Notes under the pieces: model-generated | Database searches by the model: none | Told to the model about the DNA's origin: nothing | The model's input: the letters and a program-made list of their open reading frames with translations, nothing else | Part shown: one piece after another, positions 44,105 through 53,940 of the stretch | How positions within the stretch are numbered: the stretch's first letter is position 1 | Layout: every line of letters begins with the position of its first letter | Translations under genes and position numbers: made by a program | Source: Antarctobacter sediminis | GTDB taxonomy: Bacteria; Pseudomonadota; Alphaproteobacteria; Rhodobacterales; Rhodobacteraceae | DNA: 64,000 nucleotides | Assembly (NCBI RefSeq): GCF_019218285.1 | Contig: NZ_JAHUZG010000006.1 | Location: 1-64,000 of the forward strand | Direction: 5' to 3'

Positions 44105-44489
44105 AGAGCATCGCGCCCTGCTGGCGGTGGAACTGGAGGTGATGGCGAAGAAGATGGACCGATTTGGCTGGGAGCCTGAACGCGGCACCGCCGCGCATGA
44201 TCGCCTAATGACGGATTGGATGGATGCGCTTCAGGACTTCACTCTGGAAGAGGTCAAATCGGCTTGCAAGAAATGGGTTCGAAACAATCCGCGGAAAATG
44301 CCCAACGAGGGCGACATTCTCAACTTGATCGGCATCCAGAGACAGGAAGAGATTGCCGAATACAAGGCGAAAAATCCGCCCCCCGAAGAGCCAAGGAAGG
44401 AAAGGGTCAGCCCTGAGAGGGCAAAACAAATCCTGGAAGAGATCGGTTTCCGGCCCCAAAGGTTCGGAAGCACCGCCACTGAATCGTAG
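44010..44489 (+). CDS. Hypothetical prophage protein
   Basis: 159 residues, starting at an ATG after GGAGGG inside the end of the DUF1376 gene. Mostly charged and helical: EVMAKKMDRFGWEPERG, DFTLEEVKSACKKWVRNNPRKMPNEGDI, and a tail with RVSPERAKQILEEIGF. The middle block recalls replication-associated loader proteins of prophages (a DFxxEEV...W....RKMPxEGDI pattern) but no firm family can be given. Confidence 0.55.
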   Translation: MTTAVAYPNLPTCPDTGQILPLSKSLDSQGIKEHRALLAVELEVMAKKMDRFGWEPERGTAAHDRLMTDWMDALQDFTLEEVKSACKKWVRNNPRKMPNEGDILNLIGIQRQEEIAEYKAKNPPPEEPRKERVSPERAKQILEEIGFRPQRFGSTATES

Positions 44490-44587
44490 TCCCCCACTTC
44501 CAAAGCCAGTCTTGCTCAGGGTTTCTTGGCACTGGCCGGAGGCCCGATGCAACTAGCCAATTGAAGCCAGCCATGTAGGATTCAACC

Positions 44588-45133
44588 ATGTCCACCCTCA
44601 AGAACACGCGCCACGAAGCCTTCGCCCAAGCTCGGGTTGCGGGCATGACCATCGACACGGCCTACGTCGAAGCCGGCTACAAGGCGAACCGCTCCAATGC
44701 CGCTCGGATGAACGCAAATGAACACATCGGGCAGCGTATTCGAGAGTTGCAGGACGCTGCCGCCGAACAGGCTGAAATGACGGCGGCGCAGGTGCTGGAA
44801 GAGATCGGACAGATCGCCTTCAGCGACATCCGCGAGCTCTTCGATAAGGACGGTCGCCTCCTGCCCGTCGACGCCCTGTCCGAGAACGCCGCCAGGGCCA
44901 TCCAGTCGATCAAGGTCACCTCGAAAGTCGCCCCCGGCTCCGGCGAAGGCGAAATGGTGTTCACAACCGAGATCAAGTTCTGGGACAAGAACGCGGCACT
45001 GGAGAAGCTCTTTAAGCATTTCAACCTGTATGAGCAAAAGCCAAAGGGCGATCCCATGGCCGCTTTCGCACATGCTTTGATGGGGAAGGCCAAGCCGTTG
45101 CCGGTAGCGACCGCCCTTCGTTCCGACACCTAG
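44588..45133 (+). CDS. Phage terminase small subunit-like protein
   Basis: 181 residues. RHEAFAQARVAGMTIDTAYVEAGYK is the N-terminal helix-turn-helix of small terminase subunits (Terminase_2 type), and RIRELQDAAAEQAEMTAAQVLEEIGQIAFSDIRELF and FWDKNAALEKLFKHF the following blocks. Small subunits recognise the packaging site. The large terminase that should follow is missing; a broken transposase lies there instead, so the packaging machine is not complete. Confidence 0.8.
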   Translation: MSTLKNTRHEAFAQARVAGMTIDTAYVEAGYKANRSNAARMNANEHIGQRIRELQDAAAEQAEMTAAQVLEEIGQIAFSDIRELFDKDGRLLPVDALSENAARAIQSIKVTSKVAPGSGEGEMVFTTEIKFWDKNAALEKLFKHFNLYEQKPKGDPMAAFAHALMGKAKPLPVATALRSDT

Positions 45134-45196
45134 GCTCAGCCCCCATTGATTTCCTCTGGGTGGCGTGATTCACCGTTTGAAAAACGAGCGGTGACA

Positions 45197-45993
45197 TGTC
45201 TGATCTTTTCTAGCTGAGCGACGCGGAGATGGCGCGTCTGAACCCCTACTTCCCGAAGTCCCACGGTCAGTCACGTGTCGATGATCGGCGTATTCTGAGT
45301 GGGATTATCTTCATCAACCCCAATGGTTTAGGGGGGTGCGATGCGCCTGCGGAGTAGGGGCCGCACAAGACTTTGTACAACCGTTGGAAGGGGTGGAGCG
45401 ACAAACGTGTGTTCGCTAGGATGACGGCGGGCTTGGCTGCCGAACCGAGCGAAGAGAAGACTGTGATGATTGACGCCACCTACCTAGAGGGCCACCGCAC
45501 AGCGACCAGTTTGGGCGTCAAAATGGGGGACGTGGACGCCTGATTGGGCGCACCAAAGGCGGCATGAACACCATGCTGCACGCCATCTGCAACAGCGAAG
45601 GCCGGCTCCTGAACCTGTTCGCCACAGCCGGACAGGTCAGCGATTACATTGGCGCACGAGCATTGCTGATTAGCTTGCCGGATGTCGACTGGCTGCTCGG
45701 GGACCCCGGATATGGTGCCGGCTGATTTCGAGAAGCGTTAAAAGACAAAGGGATACGCGCCTGCATCCCTTGTAGGAAGCAACGGAAAAACCGTCAAATA
45801 CGACAAGCGCCGCTACAGACGCCGTAACCGCCCCTCTCGTGACATTGCTTTGCAATGCACTGCCGGGCAGTGATCCGAGATCATGTTCGACAGGCTCAAG
45901 GCCTGGCTGCGTGTGGCAACCAGATACGACCGCTGTCCGAAGGTCTTTCTCTCAGCCATCGCTCTCGAGGCAACTGTCATCTATTGGCTATGA
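45197..45993 (+). pseudogene. IS5-family transposase remnant
   Basis: Reading from ATG 45197 gives a transposase likeness with several stops and frame shifts: LSDAEMARLNPYFPK, GPHKTLYNRWKGW, EKTVMIDATYLEGHRTATS, KYDKRRYRRRNR, RYDRCPKVFLSAIALEATVIYWL. A stop lies already at the sixth codon. The order and spacing correspond to an IS5-type DDE transposase of about 260 residues, now dead. Terminal repeats were not delimited. Confidence 0.8.
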
Positions 45994-46079
45994 GCCATCG
46001 GGTAATTTGTGGCTGCTTCTCTCGGGGCTGAAAGAGAACTCACACTTCTGGCTGTCGAAGCAGAAGGAAAGAATCAACC

Positions 46080-46600
46080 ATGAAACGCTATGCCGGACTG
46101 GACCTGTCGATGGACAGCACGCTGGTTTGCATCGACGCACGGCAGGCGCATCAGAGGCTGAAAGCATTGAAGGCGAACAAGACTGACCCGCATGACGCAG
46201 CCGGGCTCGCGCAGCTTGCCAGGACCGGCTTCTATAAGGAGGTGCATGTCAATTCAGCTGCCGCCCAAAGTGTGCGGAGCGTCATCGCGACGCGCATCCA
46301 TCTCGTTGAAGCCCGGGTGCGGCTCGACAACATGATTCGAGGTATTTGTGCAACCTTCGGGTTCAAGCCCAGTCCCGGTCAGAGCAAGGGTTCATCGACT
46401 GGGTGATGACTGCTGCCGATGTACCGGTCGTTGGCCAGAGAAACTTGGCGATGGTCGCCGCCAAAGCCGGTTTGGTGGAACAGATCAGGCAACTGGATCG
46501 TGTCTTGCGTGAGTCCGCTCACCAATCATCGGCCTGCAGGCAGCTCATGGGCAGCCGAGTACGCTTACCAGAGAATTCTAGCTTCAAATGATCCAGTTAT
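46080..46600 (+). pseudogene. IS110-family transposase remnant
   Basis: Starts with KRYAGLDLSMDSTLVCID, the DEDD-transposase N-terminus, and jumps directly to ARQAHQRLKALKANKTDPHDA, so the intervening about 60 residues are deleted. It continues through FGFKPSPG, then shifts frame near 46390 and decays. IS110 elements lack inverted repeats, so edges cannot be set. It abuts the 3' end of the sugar operon. Confidence 0.75.
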
Positions 46601-46695
46601 CAGAGGTAGTGCACCGGAAAGGAGGCGCGGGATCGGTACAATGGCCGGTCCCGCAGCATATCCGGTCGCAAAACTGAAAACGAACGCGCCGCGGA

Positions 46696-47538
46696 TCAAC
46701 GCTGGCGGACAACTTGATGCTGTTCGCCCAGCCGCTCTATCTGCAACCGCATTTCGTCGCCGGGTTTCAGGAACCGTTGGGGCGTCATCCCGAGGCCCAC
46801 GCCCGGCGGCGTGCCTGTTGAGATTATGTCACCTGGTTGAAGGGACATGTAGCGAGAGAGATAGGAAACGACTTTTGCGACACCGAAAATCATCGTCCGG
46901 GTCGATCCGTTCTGAACCCGTTCGCCATTCAATTCCAGCCACATTTCAAGGTTGGTGGGGTCTGGCACCTCGTCCCGGGTCACGAGCCACGGTCCGATCG
47001 GGCCGAATGTGTCGGCGGATTTGCCTTTGACCCATTGCCCGCCGTGTTCCAGCTGAAAGGCTCGTTCCGAGACATCGTTGACGACGCAGTAGCCAGCGAC
47101 ATGATCGAATGCCTCGGTCTCGGAGACATCTTTGGCCTCCTTGCCGATGACCACGCCCAGTTCGACTTCCCAGTCACCCTTTTCCGCCCCTTGTGGCAGG
47201 ATCACGTTGTCGTTGGCGCCGCAGATCGAAGATGTCGCTTTCATGAAGATGACAGGTTCTTCCGGGACCGGCATACCGCTTTCCTCTGCGTGGTCAGCGT
47301 AGTTGAGGCCGATGCAGATGAACTTGCCCACCTGGCCGACGCAGGGGCCGATCCGGGTATCGTTCGACACGACGGGTAGGGTCTCCGGATCGAGGGTGCG
47401 CAACTTGTCCAGACCATCGGGCAGCAGGGTGTCTCCGGCAATATCGGGGACCACCGACGATAGGTCACGCAGCGTTCCGTCCTTGTGCAGCAGGGCCGGG
47501 CCTTCCTTGCCCTTCGGTCCGACGCGAAGAAGTTTCAT
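46696..47538 (-). CDS. FAH-family diketo-acid hydrolase
   Basis: 280 residues. KFICIGLNYADHAEESG, EEPVIFMKATSSICG, DWEVELGVVIGK (metal Glu cluster) and SRYMSLQPGDIISTGTPPGVG are the blocks of fumarylacetoacetate hydrolase-type enzymes. Members in 6-deoxysugar pathways split 2,4-diketo-3-deoxy-L-fuconate or -rhamnonate to pyruvate and lactate; the surrounding genes make this the likely role. It is the last gene of a nine-gene minus-strand operon; start overlaps the previous stop (ATGA). Confidence 0.8.
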   Translation of the reverse strand: MKLLRVGPKGKEGPALLHKDGTLRDLSSVVPDIAGDTLLPDGLDKLRTLDPETLPVVSNDTRIGPCVGQVGKFICIGLNYADHAEESGMPVPEEPVIFMKATSSICGANDNVILPQGAEKGDWEVELGVVIGKEAKDVSETEAFDHVAGYCVVNDVSERAFQLEHGGQWVKGKSADTFGPIGPWLVTRDEVPDPTNLEMWLELNGERVQNGSTRTMIFGVAKVVSYLSRYMSLQPGDIISTGTPPGVGLGMTPQRFLKPGDEMRLQIERLGEQHQVVRQR

Positions 47539-48443
47539 GCGATTTCCTTTTCAGTGAGTTTCGTTGTCTTGATCCGCGTCAGCAAACGCGCCAGTTCACT
47601 GCGGGTTATGGCCTCCGGCAGCGCGGTTGGCGGACGCACGTGGGCATGGCGGAAGATGCCTGCCTGGCACAGCAGTGCCTTGTGGACGTGGTAGAACATG
47701 TCCCCTGACTGAAAGCCGAGCCGGCTGACAGGCAGGATCTCGGTCTCGATCAGGGCTGCCGCCTGCCCCTCATCCCCGGTTTCCAGCGCGGTCCACACCT
47801 GCATGAACAAGGCTGCCTGGCTGGCAAAGGGCATGGTGCCGCGTGCGCCGCGCCTGTATTCCTCGACCAGCGTGCCGCCGCCTGCGCCGCCCAGCACGGT
47901 CAGTTTCCCGTCGACCGCCGCTACCATCGCGCCGACCTGCGCCACGGTCGGATTGGTTTCAACCTTGATCGTGTCCACCAGCGGCACCGCCTCGGCGATG
48001 CGCAGGGCAAGGGCGGGGGAGATGGGTGCCTGCGGCACGTCCTGCAGAATGATCGGCAGGCCTGCGGCCTCGGCGATGCGGGACAGGTGTTCGACCACGG
48101 CATCGGGGCCAAGTGCAAAGAAATCCGGTGGCCAGATCATCAGCCGTGATGCGCCTGCCTCGGCCGCCTCGACGGCCAGTTCCACCGCGGGCGCGGTGCC
48201 GGGGGCAGAGGTGTTCATGATGACCGGCACACGACCATCAACCTGGTCGACCACGGCGCGCAGCATCTGGCGGCGTTCGCTTGGCGTCAGCTTGAAGATC
48301 TCGCTGCCGATGGCGATGCCGATACCATGCACGCCGGTATCAAGGGTTGCGTCGACTTCCAGCCGCAGACTGCCGTAGTCGATCGTCAGGTCGTCGTGGA
48401 AGGGCGTCAGCAGGATGGGTACAATACCTTCGATCCCGGTCAT
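47535..48443 (-). CDS. Dihydrodipicolinate synthase-family aldolase
   Basis: 302 residues, class I aldolase barrel. GIVPILLTPFHDDLTIDYGSLR is the N-terminus of the family, RVPVIMNTSAPGT the phosphate-binding-like loop, PIILQDVPQAPIS the region of the catalytic Tyr (altered here to a shorter form), and DTIKVETNPTVAQV holds the Schiff-base Lys. In sugar clusters such enzymes cleave 2-keto-3-deoxy acids to pyruvate plus an aldehyde. It could serve as an alternative to the diketo-acid route. Start 48443 overlaps the mutarotase stop. Confidence 0.8.
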   Translation of the reverse strand: MTGIEGIVPILLTPFHDDLTIDYGSLRLEVDATLDTGVHGIGIAIGSEIFKLTPSERRQMLRAVVDQVDGRVPVIMNTSAPGTAPAVELAVEAAEAGASRLMIWPPDFFALGPDAVVEHLSRIAEAAGLPIILQDVPQAPISPALALRIAEAVPLVDTIKVETNPTVAQVGAMVAAVDGKLTVLGGAGGGTLVEEYRRGARGTMPFASQAALFMQVWTALETGDEGQAAALIETEILPVSRLGFQSGDMFYHVHKALLCQAGIFRHAHVRPPTALPEAITRSELARLLTRIKTTKLTEKEIA

Positions 48444-48778
48444 GTTTCGGTCTCCGATGTGGTGTCGAGCGCGAAGACCTCGCGCAGGGTATGATGGACG
48501 GGCCGGTGGTTGGCGCCTTCGGTCACCATCAAGGGCGCCATCGTGCGCCACCAGCGGACGGTGACATCGCTGGGCGGGACCGTGGTGGGGCCAAAGGGCT
48601 GGTCGCGTTCCTGGAAGGCAAAGATGGTACGGCCCGAACGGTAAAGGAAAAAGCGCACGATGCCGCTGGCCGTCATCTGGGCCTTCAGTTCGGGCCAGAT
48701 CGCAGCATGGGCGTCGTCATAGGCGGCTTCGGCCCCCTCGCGCAGCTGCATCGTCCAGGCGCGGCGGTACAGGGTCAT
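48440..48778 (-). CDS. L-rhamnose/L-fucose mutarotase (DUF718)
   Basis: 112 residues of the RhaM/FucU-like small ferredoxin-fold mutarotase group. RRAWTMQLREGAEAAYDDAHAAIWPELKAQM carries the conserved His and the helix, then SGIVRFFLYRSGRTIFAFQE and the VRWWRTMAPLM strand. It speeds the exchange of alpha and beta anomers of 6-deoxyhexoses, which supports a fucose- or rhamnose-type substrate for the locus. Coupled by four-base overlaps on both sides. Confidence 0.85.
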   Translation of the reverse strand: MTLYRRAWTMQLREGAEAAYDDAHAAIWPELKAQMTASGIVRFFLYRSGRTIFAFQERDQPFGPTTVPPSDVTVRWWRTMAPLMVTEGANHRPVHHTLREVFALDTTSETET

Positions 48779-49938
48779 GCCGCGATCCTGTTGTCTTCGA
48801 TGTGATCCCAGACGATGTCATAACCAAGGCCCGGCGATTGGGGCAGGGCGACATAGCCTTCGGCGTCCATTGGATCGCAGTTCCGCTTCAGGTAGGGATG
48901 CGGCGCGTCATAGTCGACGCCGGGCGCAAGCAGCCCCTTTTCGTACCACTCGCTGGTGTCTTCGCTGGTCGCCCCCATGACCTGCAGGTTGCCCCAGCCC
49001 GCCATGTGGATTTCGCAGCGCTGGCCGAAGGCCTCGCAGACCACGGCCGTCTTGCGGCAGCCGGTCACGCCGCCCCGGCGGATGTCCATGCGGCTCATGT
49101 CCGAGGCCCCCTGCAGAATCCATTCCGCACGGGTGAACACGCCCCCGGCGGCAATCTCGGGCGCTAGGATCGGGATCGACAGTTCGCGGCAGAGACGCCG
49201 ATAGCTTTCGACCCGGTATTCCGGCATCGGATGTTCAAACCAGTAGTAGTCGTTGCGCTCCAGCTCGCGGCCAACCTTTATGGTTTCCTCGATGGTGTGA
49301 TAGGTGCCCCAGACATCGTACATCAGCACCATGTCCGGCCCGACCGCCTCACGGACGAGGTTGATCGTCTCGATATCGGCCCGAATGTTCGAGGGGCGGC
49401 CATTGGTGGGCAGTTCGGTGTCCGGGTTCCAGAAGTAGTGCGGGTGGATCTTGTAGGCCTTGTACCCCTCGGCCTGGCAGGCCAGCGCGTGTTCGGCGTA
49501 GACCTGCGGTTGGCCGATGTTGGGATAGGTCGAGGCATAGGCGGGCACTTTGTCCCGCGCGCCACCCATCAGCTTGTACAGCGGCAGGCCGGCATGCCGC
49601 CCCGCCAGATCCCAGAGCGCGCAGTCGATGACGCTTTGCGCCACCTCGGGGATGTTGCGGACCCACATCCATTTCCAGATCAGCTCGCGGTCGAACGGAT
49701 CGGCGCCCAGGATCATGTCGCGGACCTGGCCTTCGATCAGGCGCTGTTCGTCCGGGGTCATGCCGTCTTGATCGCCGTGTTTGCCACCGCCAAGGAAGTA
49801 TCCGGTCAGCCCCTCGTCGGTGTCGATGCAGGTGATGGTCTGATGCACTTCGGCCTTGGGTTTCAGCCGCGCGTGGCCGATATCCCAACGGTCCGCATGG
49901 GTGCGGAACCTTATCACCCTGACGTCGGTGATCTTCAT
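48775..49938 (-). CDS. Enolase-superfamily sugar acid dehydratase, first
   Basis: 387 residues, mandelate racemase-type. [10 protein letters not shown] carries the K-x-H acid/base region, [16 protein letters not shown] and LAPEIAAGG the three metal-binding acids (D, E, E), and [12 protein letters not shown] the second base His. It probably removes water from a six-carbon aldonate to give the 2-keto-3-deoxy acid. The start at 49938 is preceded by the ABC ATPase stop (overlap of four bases); an upstream in-frame ATG is inside that gene. Confidence 0.8.
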   Translation of the reverse strand: MKITDVRVIRFRTHADRWDIGHARLKPKAEVHQTITCIDTDEGLTGYFLGGGKHGDQDGMTPDEQRLIEGQVRDMILGADPFDRELIWKWMWVRNIPEVAQSVIDCALWDLAGRHAGLPLYKLMGGARDKVPAYASTYPNIGQPQVYAEHALACQAEGYKAYKIHPHYFWNPDTELPTNGRPSNIRADIETINLVREAVGPDMVLMYDVWGTYHTIEETIKVGRELERNDYYWFEHPMPEYRVESYRRLCRELSIPILAPEIAAGGVFTRAEWILQGASDMSRMDIRRGGVTGCRKTAVVCEAFGQRCEIHMAGWGNLQVMGATSEDTSEWYEKGLLAPGVDYDAPHPYLKRNCDPMDAEGYVALPQSPGLGYDIVWDHIEDNRIAA

Positions 49939-51005
49939 TGCAGGCGATCCCGCGTGGCAAGGGTCTGCTCGGTTTCCGCGTCGAAGCAATGCAGCTTGCC
50001 GGGGGAAATGGTGAAATGCACCTGATCGCCGACTGACTGGGCGATGCGGTCACGGGTCGTCATGATGATCGAGGCATCCTGCGTACGCAGGGTCAGCTGC
50101 GTTTCCGCGCCGGTCGGTTCGATCAGCGCGACCTTGGCCGCGATGCCGGTGTCGGACAGCTTGATATCCTCCGGTCGGAAACCGGCGATCACGTCCCGGC
50201 CCGCCGCGACATGGGCGGCAACCTGTCCAAGGGGTTCACCCGACGGGGTCTGCAAGCCGTTGGCCGCGGCCCGTGCGGGAACAAAGTTCATGGCCGGCGA
50301 CCCGATGAAGCCCGCCACGAAGACGCTGGCCGGATGGTCGTACAGCTCCAGCGGAGAGCCGATCTGCTCCACGTGCCCGCCGCGCATGACCACGATCTTG
50401 TCCGCCATGGTCATGGCTTCGATCTGGTCATGGGTGACGTAGATCGTGGTCGTCTTCAGCCGCTGGTGCAGTTCCTTGATCTCGGATCGCATCTGCACGC
50501 GCAGCTTGGCATCCAGGTTCGACAGCGGCTCGTCGAACAGGAACACCTTGGGGTCCCTAACGATGGCGCGGCCCATGGCGACGCGTTGCCGCTGACCACC
50601 CGAAAGCTGGCGCGGATAGCGGTCGAGCAGGGCGGTCAGGTCCAGGATCTCGGCCGCGGCGCGCACCTTGCGGTCGATCTCGGCCTGCGGTTCCTTGGAC
50701 AGGCGCAGCGAAAAGCCCATGTTTTTGGCCACGCTCATATGCGGGTAAAGGGCGTAGTTCTGGAACACCATCGCGATGTCGCGTTCCTTGGGGACCAGCG
50801 TGTTGATGACGGTGTTGTCGATGCTGATATCGCCGCCGCTGATGGTTTCCAGCCCGGCGATCGAGCGCAGCAGGGTGGATTTTCCACAGCCCGAGGGGCC
50901 GACAAGCACGGTGAATTCTCCGTCCTGAATATCAAGGTCGATGCCGTGCAGCACCTCGACGGCGCCGTAGGATTTGCGGATGTTTCTCAGTGCGACAGAG
51001 CCCAT
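49935..51005 (-). CDS. Sugar ABC transporter ATPase (MalK/UgpC type)
   Basis: 356 residues. Walker [10 protein letters not shown], signature [19 protein letters not shown], Walker [13 protein letters not shown] and [17 protein letters not shown] switch region identify a CUT1-type ATPase; the C-terminal regulatory OB domain (about 240-350) is present. It powers the two permeases at 52159-53897. The gene starts inside the second dehydratase gene (19-base overlap), an unusually interleaved order for transporter and enzymes. Confidence 0.9.
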   Translation of the reverse strand: MGSVALRNIRKSYGAVEVLHGIDLDIQDGEFTVLVGPSGCGKSTLLRSIAGLETISGGDISIDNTVINTLVPKERDIAMVFQNYALYPHMSVAKNMGFSLRLSKEPQAEIDRKVRAAAEILDLTALLDRYPRQLSGGQRQRVAMGRAIVRDPKVFLFDEPLSNLDAKLRVQMRSEIKELHQRLKTTTIYVTHDQIEAMTMADKIVVMRGGHVEQIGSPLELYDHPASVFVAGFIGSPAMNFVPARAAANGLQTPSGEPLGQVAAHVAAGRDVIAGFRPEDIKLSDTGIAAKVALIEPTGAETQLTLRTQDASIIMTTRDRIAQSVGDQVHFTISPGKLHCFDAETEQTLATRDRLQ

Positions 51006-52162
51006 GTTTCAGCCTCCTTCAAGTTGGGTTCAGCCGCATCGAAGGCGGCCATGACAGTCTGGGGTGGACGGTTTCCCGCCGGATCGCGCGGAACGGCGAC
51101 ATGGCCATCCGCAAAGCGGGGGCGGGCCCCCATCAGTTCGTAAAGCGCAGAGGATTCGCCCCGGTCGACGCATTCGACCAAGGGGTTCTCCTGCCGCGCA
51201 GCGGCCAGCGCCAGCGCCCAGGGCTGTTCGCAGGTATTGTGCAGGATGACCGGCACCTGCGCGGCCTCGGCCATGTTCAGGATGTGCAGCGCCTCGGTGA
51301 TGCCGCCCGCCCATGCGACGTCCGGTTGCAGGACGCCCACAACGCCGGTGCGCAGCAGGTCCGCGCAATCCGCACGGGAAAAGGCAAAGTTGCCAAGCGC
51401 GAGCGAAATGTCGGGATCCATCTCCTGGCGTATCTTCTGCAGGCCCGCGACATCTTGCGGATGGATCGGATCCTCGATCCAGGCGACGGGCAGATCGGAC
51501 ACGGCCTCGGCAAAGCGCAGGGTGTAATCCGCGTCCCACGACAGGAAGGCGTCGATCATGATCGGCACGTCCGGGCCTGCCGCCTCGGCGAAGCGGCGCA
51601 TCAGGGTGACATTGGCCTGCAGGCCGTCGCCCCCGGATTTCGGGCCATAGGGCGCGGCGGCCTTCAGGCCGCGCCATGCTCCGCCAACAAAAGCCTCGGG
51701 GCGCGGGGTGGTCATGTAGACCGGGAGGGTGTCTACCCCCGCGCCGCCGAGGAGGTCCACCAAGGGCCGGGCCTGGGTCTTGGCGGTCAAATCCCACAGG
51801 GCGATGTCCACACCGGCGACCGCCATCATGGCAAAGCCGGACCGGTCATTGGGCAAGAGCGACGCCGCCATCTGATCGTTGAGGAGGGACAGGTCGGCCA
51901 GGTCCTCACCCACCAACAGGCGGCCAAGATGGTCGTTCACGATCATCTCGACGATTTCGCCGCCGTTGGTGCAGCCCCAGCCGGTGCTGCCGTCTTCGCC
52001 CGTCACCCGGACGAAGACCTTTTTCGTGGGCCACATCCAGCTTGCGCGCTGTTCGGCAAAGCGCGGAAAGCGGGACATGGGGGACGCCACTCGGCTGGTC
52101 TGCAGCTTTTGGCTGTTGAAGCCGCAGTCCACCGCGCGGGCCGTGATCGAGGTGATCCTCAT
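50987..52162 (-). CDS. Enolase-superfamily dehydratase, second (RhamD-like), altered metal site
   Basis: 391 residues. It resembles L-rhamnonate dehydratase: [11 protein letters not shown] (base Lys), [11 protein letters not shown] (metal Asp), [10 protein letters not shown] (metal Glu), [11 protein letters not shown] (base His). At the third metal ligand, where RhamD has Gly-Glu-His, this protein reads LALGNFAF, so an Asn stands in for Glu. It may be a variant with a different metal site or weak activity. The start is at 52162, overlapping the permease stop by four bases. Confidence 0.75.
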   Translation of the reverse strand: MRITSITARAVDCGFNSQKLQTSRVASPMSRFPRFAEQRASWMWPTKKVFVRVTGEDGSTGWGCTNGGEIVEMIVNDHLGRLLVGEDLADLSLLNDQMAASLLPNDRSGFAMMAVAGVDIALWDLTAKTQARPLVDLLGGAGVDTLPVYMTTPRPEAFVGGAWRGLKAAAPYGPKSGGDGLQANVTLMRRFAEAAGPDVPIMIDAFLSWDADYTLRFAEAVSDLPVAWIEDPIHPQDVAGLQKIRQEMDPDISLALGNFAFSRADCADLLRTGVVGVLQPDVAWAGGITEALHILNMAEAAQVPVILHNTCEQPWALALAAARQENPLVECVDRGESSALYELMGARPRFADGHVAVPRDPAGNRPPQTVMAAFDAAEPNLKEAETWALSH

Positions 52163-53016
52163 CCCTTGACCGCCCCGGCCAGCAGGCCGCGGGTAAAGTA
52201 CCGCTGCCCGAAGAAGAAGACCAACATGATCGGCAGGGCAACGATGGTCGCGGCGGCACCGACATACTGGAACTCCAGGGTGAAAAGCTCGACAAAGCTG
52301 GCAAGGCCGATGGTGACGGTCTTGTTGTCGTTCGATTCCAGCAGGATCGAGGCAAAGGCGAACTCGGACCAGGCGCCGACGAAGTGCCACATGGATGCCG
52401 TGATCAGCGCAGGCGTGGCCAGCGGCAGAATCACCAGGACCATGCTTTGCAGGCGGCTGGCCCCGTCCATCATGGCGCTTTCTTCCAGCTCTTTCGGGAT
52501 TTCACGCAGGGAGGACGCTATGATCCAGGTCGCAAACGGCAGGCCGAAGGCGGAGTAGAGCAGCACCAGGCCGATCAGGCTGTCCTGCAGGCCGATCATC
52601 GACATCAGCCGATAGGTCGGCAGCAGCAGCGCCGCGCCCTGAAACATCCGGCTGATCAGCAGACCACCAAGGATGAGATCGCGACCGGGGAAGTTCAGCC
52701 GGGCAAAGGCGTAGCCCGCCAGCGTCCCAAAGATCAGCACGATCACGGTGGAACTGATCGCGATGAAAAAGCTGTTGCCGATCAATTGCGGCCAATCCAG
52801 CAGCTGCCCCTTCTGGTGGGTGGGTGAGAACAGCGCCTTGTAGGCGTCCAGCGTCGGCGCCTGCGGCCAGAAGGTGACCGGCAATTGCGCCAGCTCTGCC
52901 TGCGTCTTGAAGGAAGCGAGGAACAGCCAGAAGACCGGGAACAGCACGTAGATCGAGATCACGAGGCCGACGAAGCCAAGGAACATCCAATACAGGGTGC
53001 GCGGTTGTTCGTTCAT
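52159..53016 (-). CDS. Sugar ABC transporter permease (MalG-like)
   Basis: 285 residues with six membrane helices. The cytoplasmic EAA loop is EESAMMDGASRLQSMVLVILPLATPAL, which docks on the ATPase. Same operon and overlapping by four bases with the other permease and the second dehydratase. CUT1-family inner-membrane subunit. Confidence 0.9.
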   Translation of the reverse strand: MNEQPRTLYWMFLGFVGLVISIYVLFPVFWLFLASFKTQAELAQLPVTFWPQAPTLDAYKALFSPTHQKGQLLDWPQLIGNSFFIAISSTVIVLIFGTLAGYAFARLNFPGRDLILGGLLISRMFQGAALLLPTYRLMSMIGLQDSLIGLVLLYSAFGLPFATWIIASSLREIPKELEESAMMDGASRLQSMVLVILPLATPALITASMWHFVGAWSEFAFASILLESNDNKTVTIGLASFVELFTLEFQYVGAAATIVALPIMLVFFFGQRYFTRGLLAGAVKG

Positions 53017-53897
53017 TTCGAACCCTCCGAAGCCCAGGAGCGACGATTGACGTAAAGGTACAGTGCGACGATCGAGGCCAGCATGACGAGGTTGATCACC
53101 GACATGGCCGAGGCGACGCCCCAGTTGAAGAATTCGAAGCTCTGCTGGTAGATGTACGTCGCCATGATCTGGCTGGCATTGGCGGGGCCGCCGCCGGTCA
53201 TGATCCAGGGCAGGGCGAATTCGGCCGTGATCCAGATCATCGAGATCACCGTCACAGCCGTCAGCGAAAAGGCGATGTTCGGCAGGGTGACGAAGCGGAA
53301 CCGCTGGATGGCATTGGCCCCGTCCATGCGTGCGGCCTCGACCTGATCATCGGGAACGGCGCGGATCGCGGCACATAGGATCAGCGCCACCAGCGGCATC
53401 TTGCGCCAGATCAGCACCACCACCAGCACCCACATAACCAGGTTCGGATCACCGAGGAACGAAACGGTGCCCTCGGTCAGGCCGGAGGATTGCAGCGTCT
53501 GGCCGATGATGCCCACCTGACCGTGCAACATCCATTTCCACGCCATGGCGGTCACCACGTCGGGCAGCACCCAGGGCAGCAGGATCAGCGCCCTCAACCA
53601 GCCGGTCATCCGGCTGTCGATGGCAAGGAACGTGCCGACGCCCAGACCCACGGCGACACAAAGAAACGTGCCGCCGAGGATCCAGATGGCGGTATTCTTC
53701 AAAACCAGTCCAAAGACCGGATCCGCCGCCAGTGCCTCGAAATTTCCAAGCGTTCCGAAACCACGCTCCATCCCCATGACCACCTTGGTCAGGCTGAGCG
53801 TGGCCACGTTGTAAGTGGGCCCGACGACAAAGGCCACAACGGCGGCCACCACGGGCAAGATCAAGGCATATGCCAGAAAACGATCGCTTCGCAGCAT
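53013..53897 (-). CDS. Sugar ABC transporter permease (MalF/UgpA-like)
   Basis: 294 residues with six membrane helices. EAARMDGANAIQRFRFVTLPNI is the EAA loop. It forms the channel with the MalG-like subunit. It follows the binding-protein gene after 43 bases, the largest gap in the operon. Confidence 0.9.
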   Translation of the reverse strand: MLRSDRFLAYALILPVVAAVVAFVVGPTYNVATLSLTKVVMGMERGFGTLGNFEALAADPVFGLVLKNTAIWILGGTFLCVAVGLGVGTFLAIDSRMTGWLRALILLPWVLPDVVTAMAWKWMLHGQVGIIGQTLQSSGLTEGTVSFLGDPNLVMWVLVVVLIWRKMPLVALILCAAIRAVPDDQVEAARMDGANAIQRFRFVTLPNIAFSLTAVTVISMIWITAEFALPWIMTGGGPANASQIMATYIYQQSFEFFNWGVASAMSVINLVMLASIVALYLYVNRRSWASEGSK

Positions 53898-53940
53898 CGT
53901 CAGGCCCTCCTTCAGTTCTGTCTTTTCAGGTGTCTGGCGA

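Larger units (their letters stand above)
41103..46690. mobile_element. Decayed genomic island next to tRNA-Ser
   Basis: The stretch from the tRNA 3' end to the sugar locus holds prophage-type genes (AlpA-like, DUF1376, small terminase), unknown proteins, one IS5-type and one IS110-type broken transposase, and long non-coding gaps. No integrase, large terminase, capsid gene or second copy of the tRNA 3' end was seen, so this is a remnant. A tandem GCAGATACACTT pair lies at 41157-41180. The right limit is set by the IS110 remnant and is approximate. Confidence 0.6.

Noticed and set aside
45134-46080. Large terminase or portal gene after the small terminase
   Set aside because: The sequence there is an IS5-type transposase remnant; no phage gene remains.
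41070-46690. Second copy of the tRNA-Ser 3' end as a right attachment site
   Set aside because: No repeat of the T-arm/acceptor sequence was found up to the sugar locus, so att sites are not annotated.
46419-47030. 203-residue plus-strand reading frame after the IS110 remnant
   Set aside because: Mixes frame-shifted transposase debris with the antisense of the FAH-family gene; no coherent protein.
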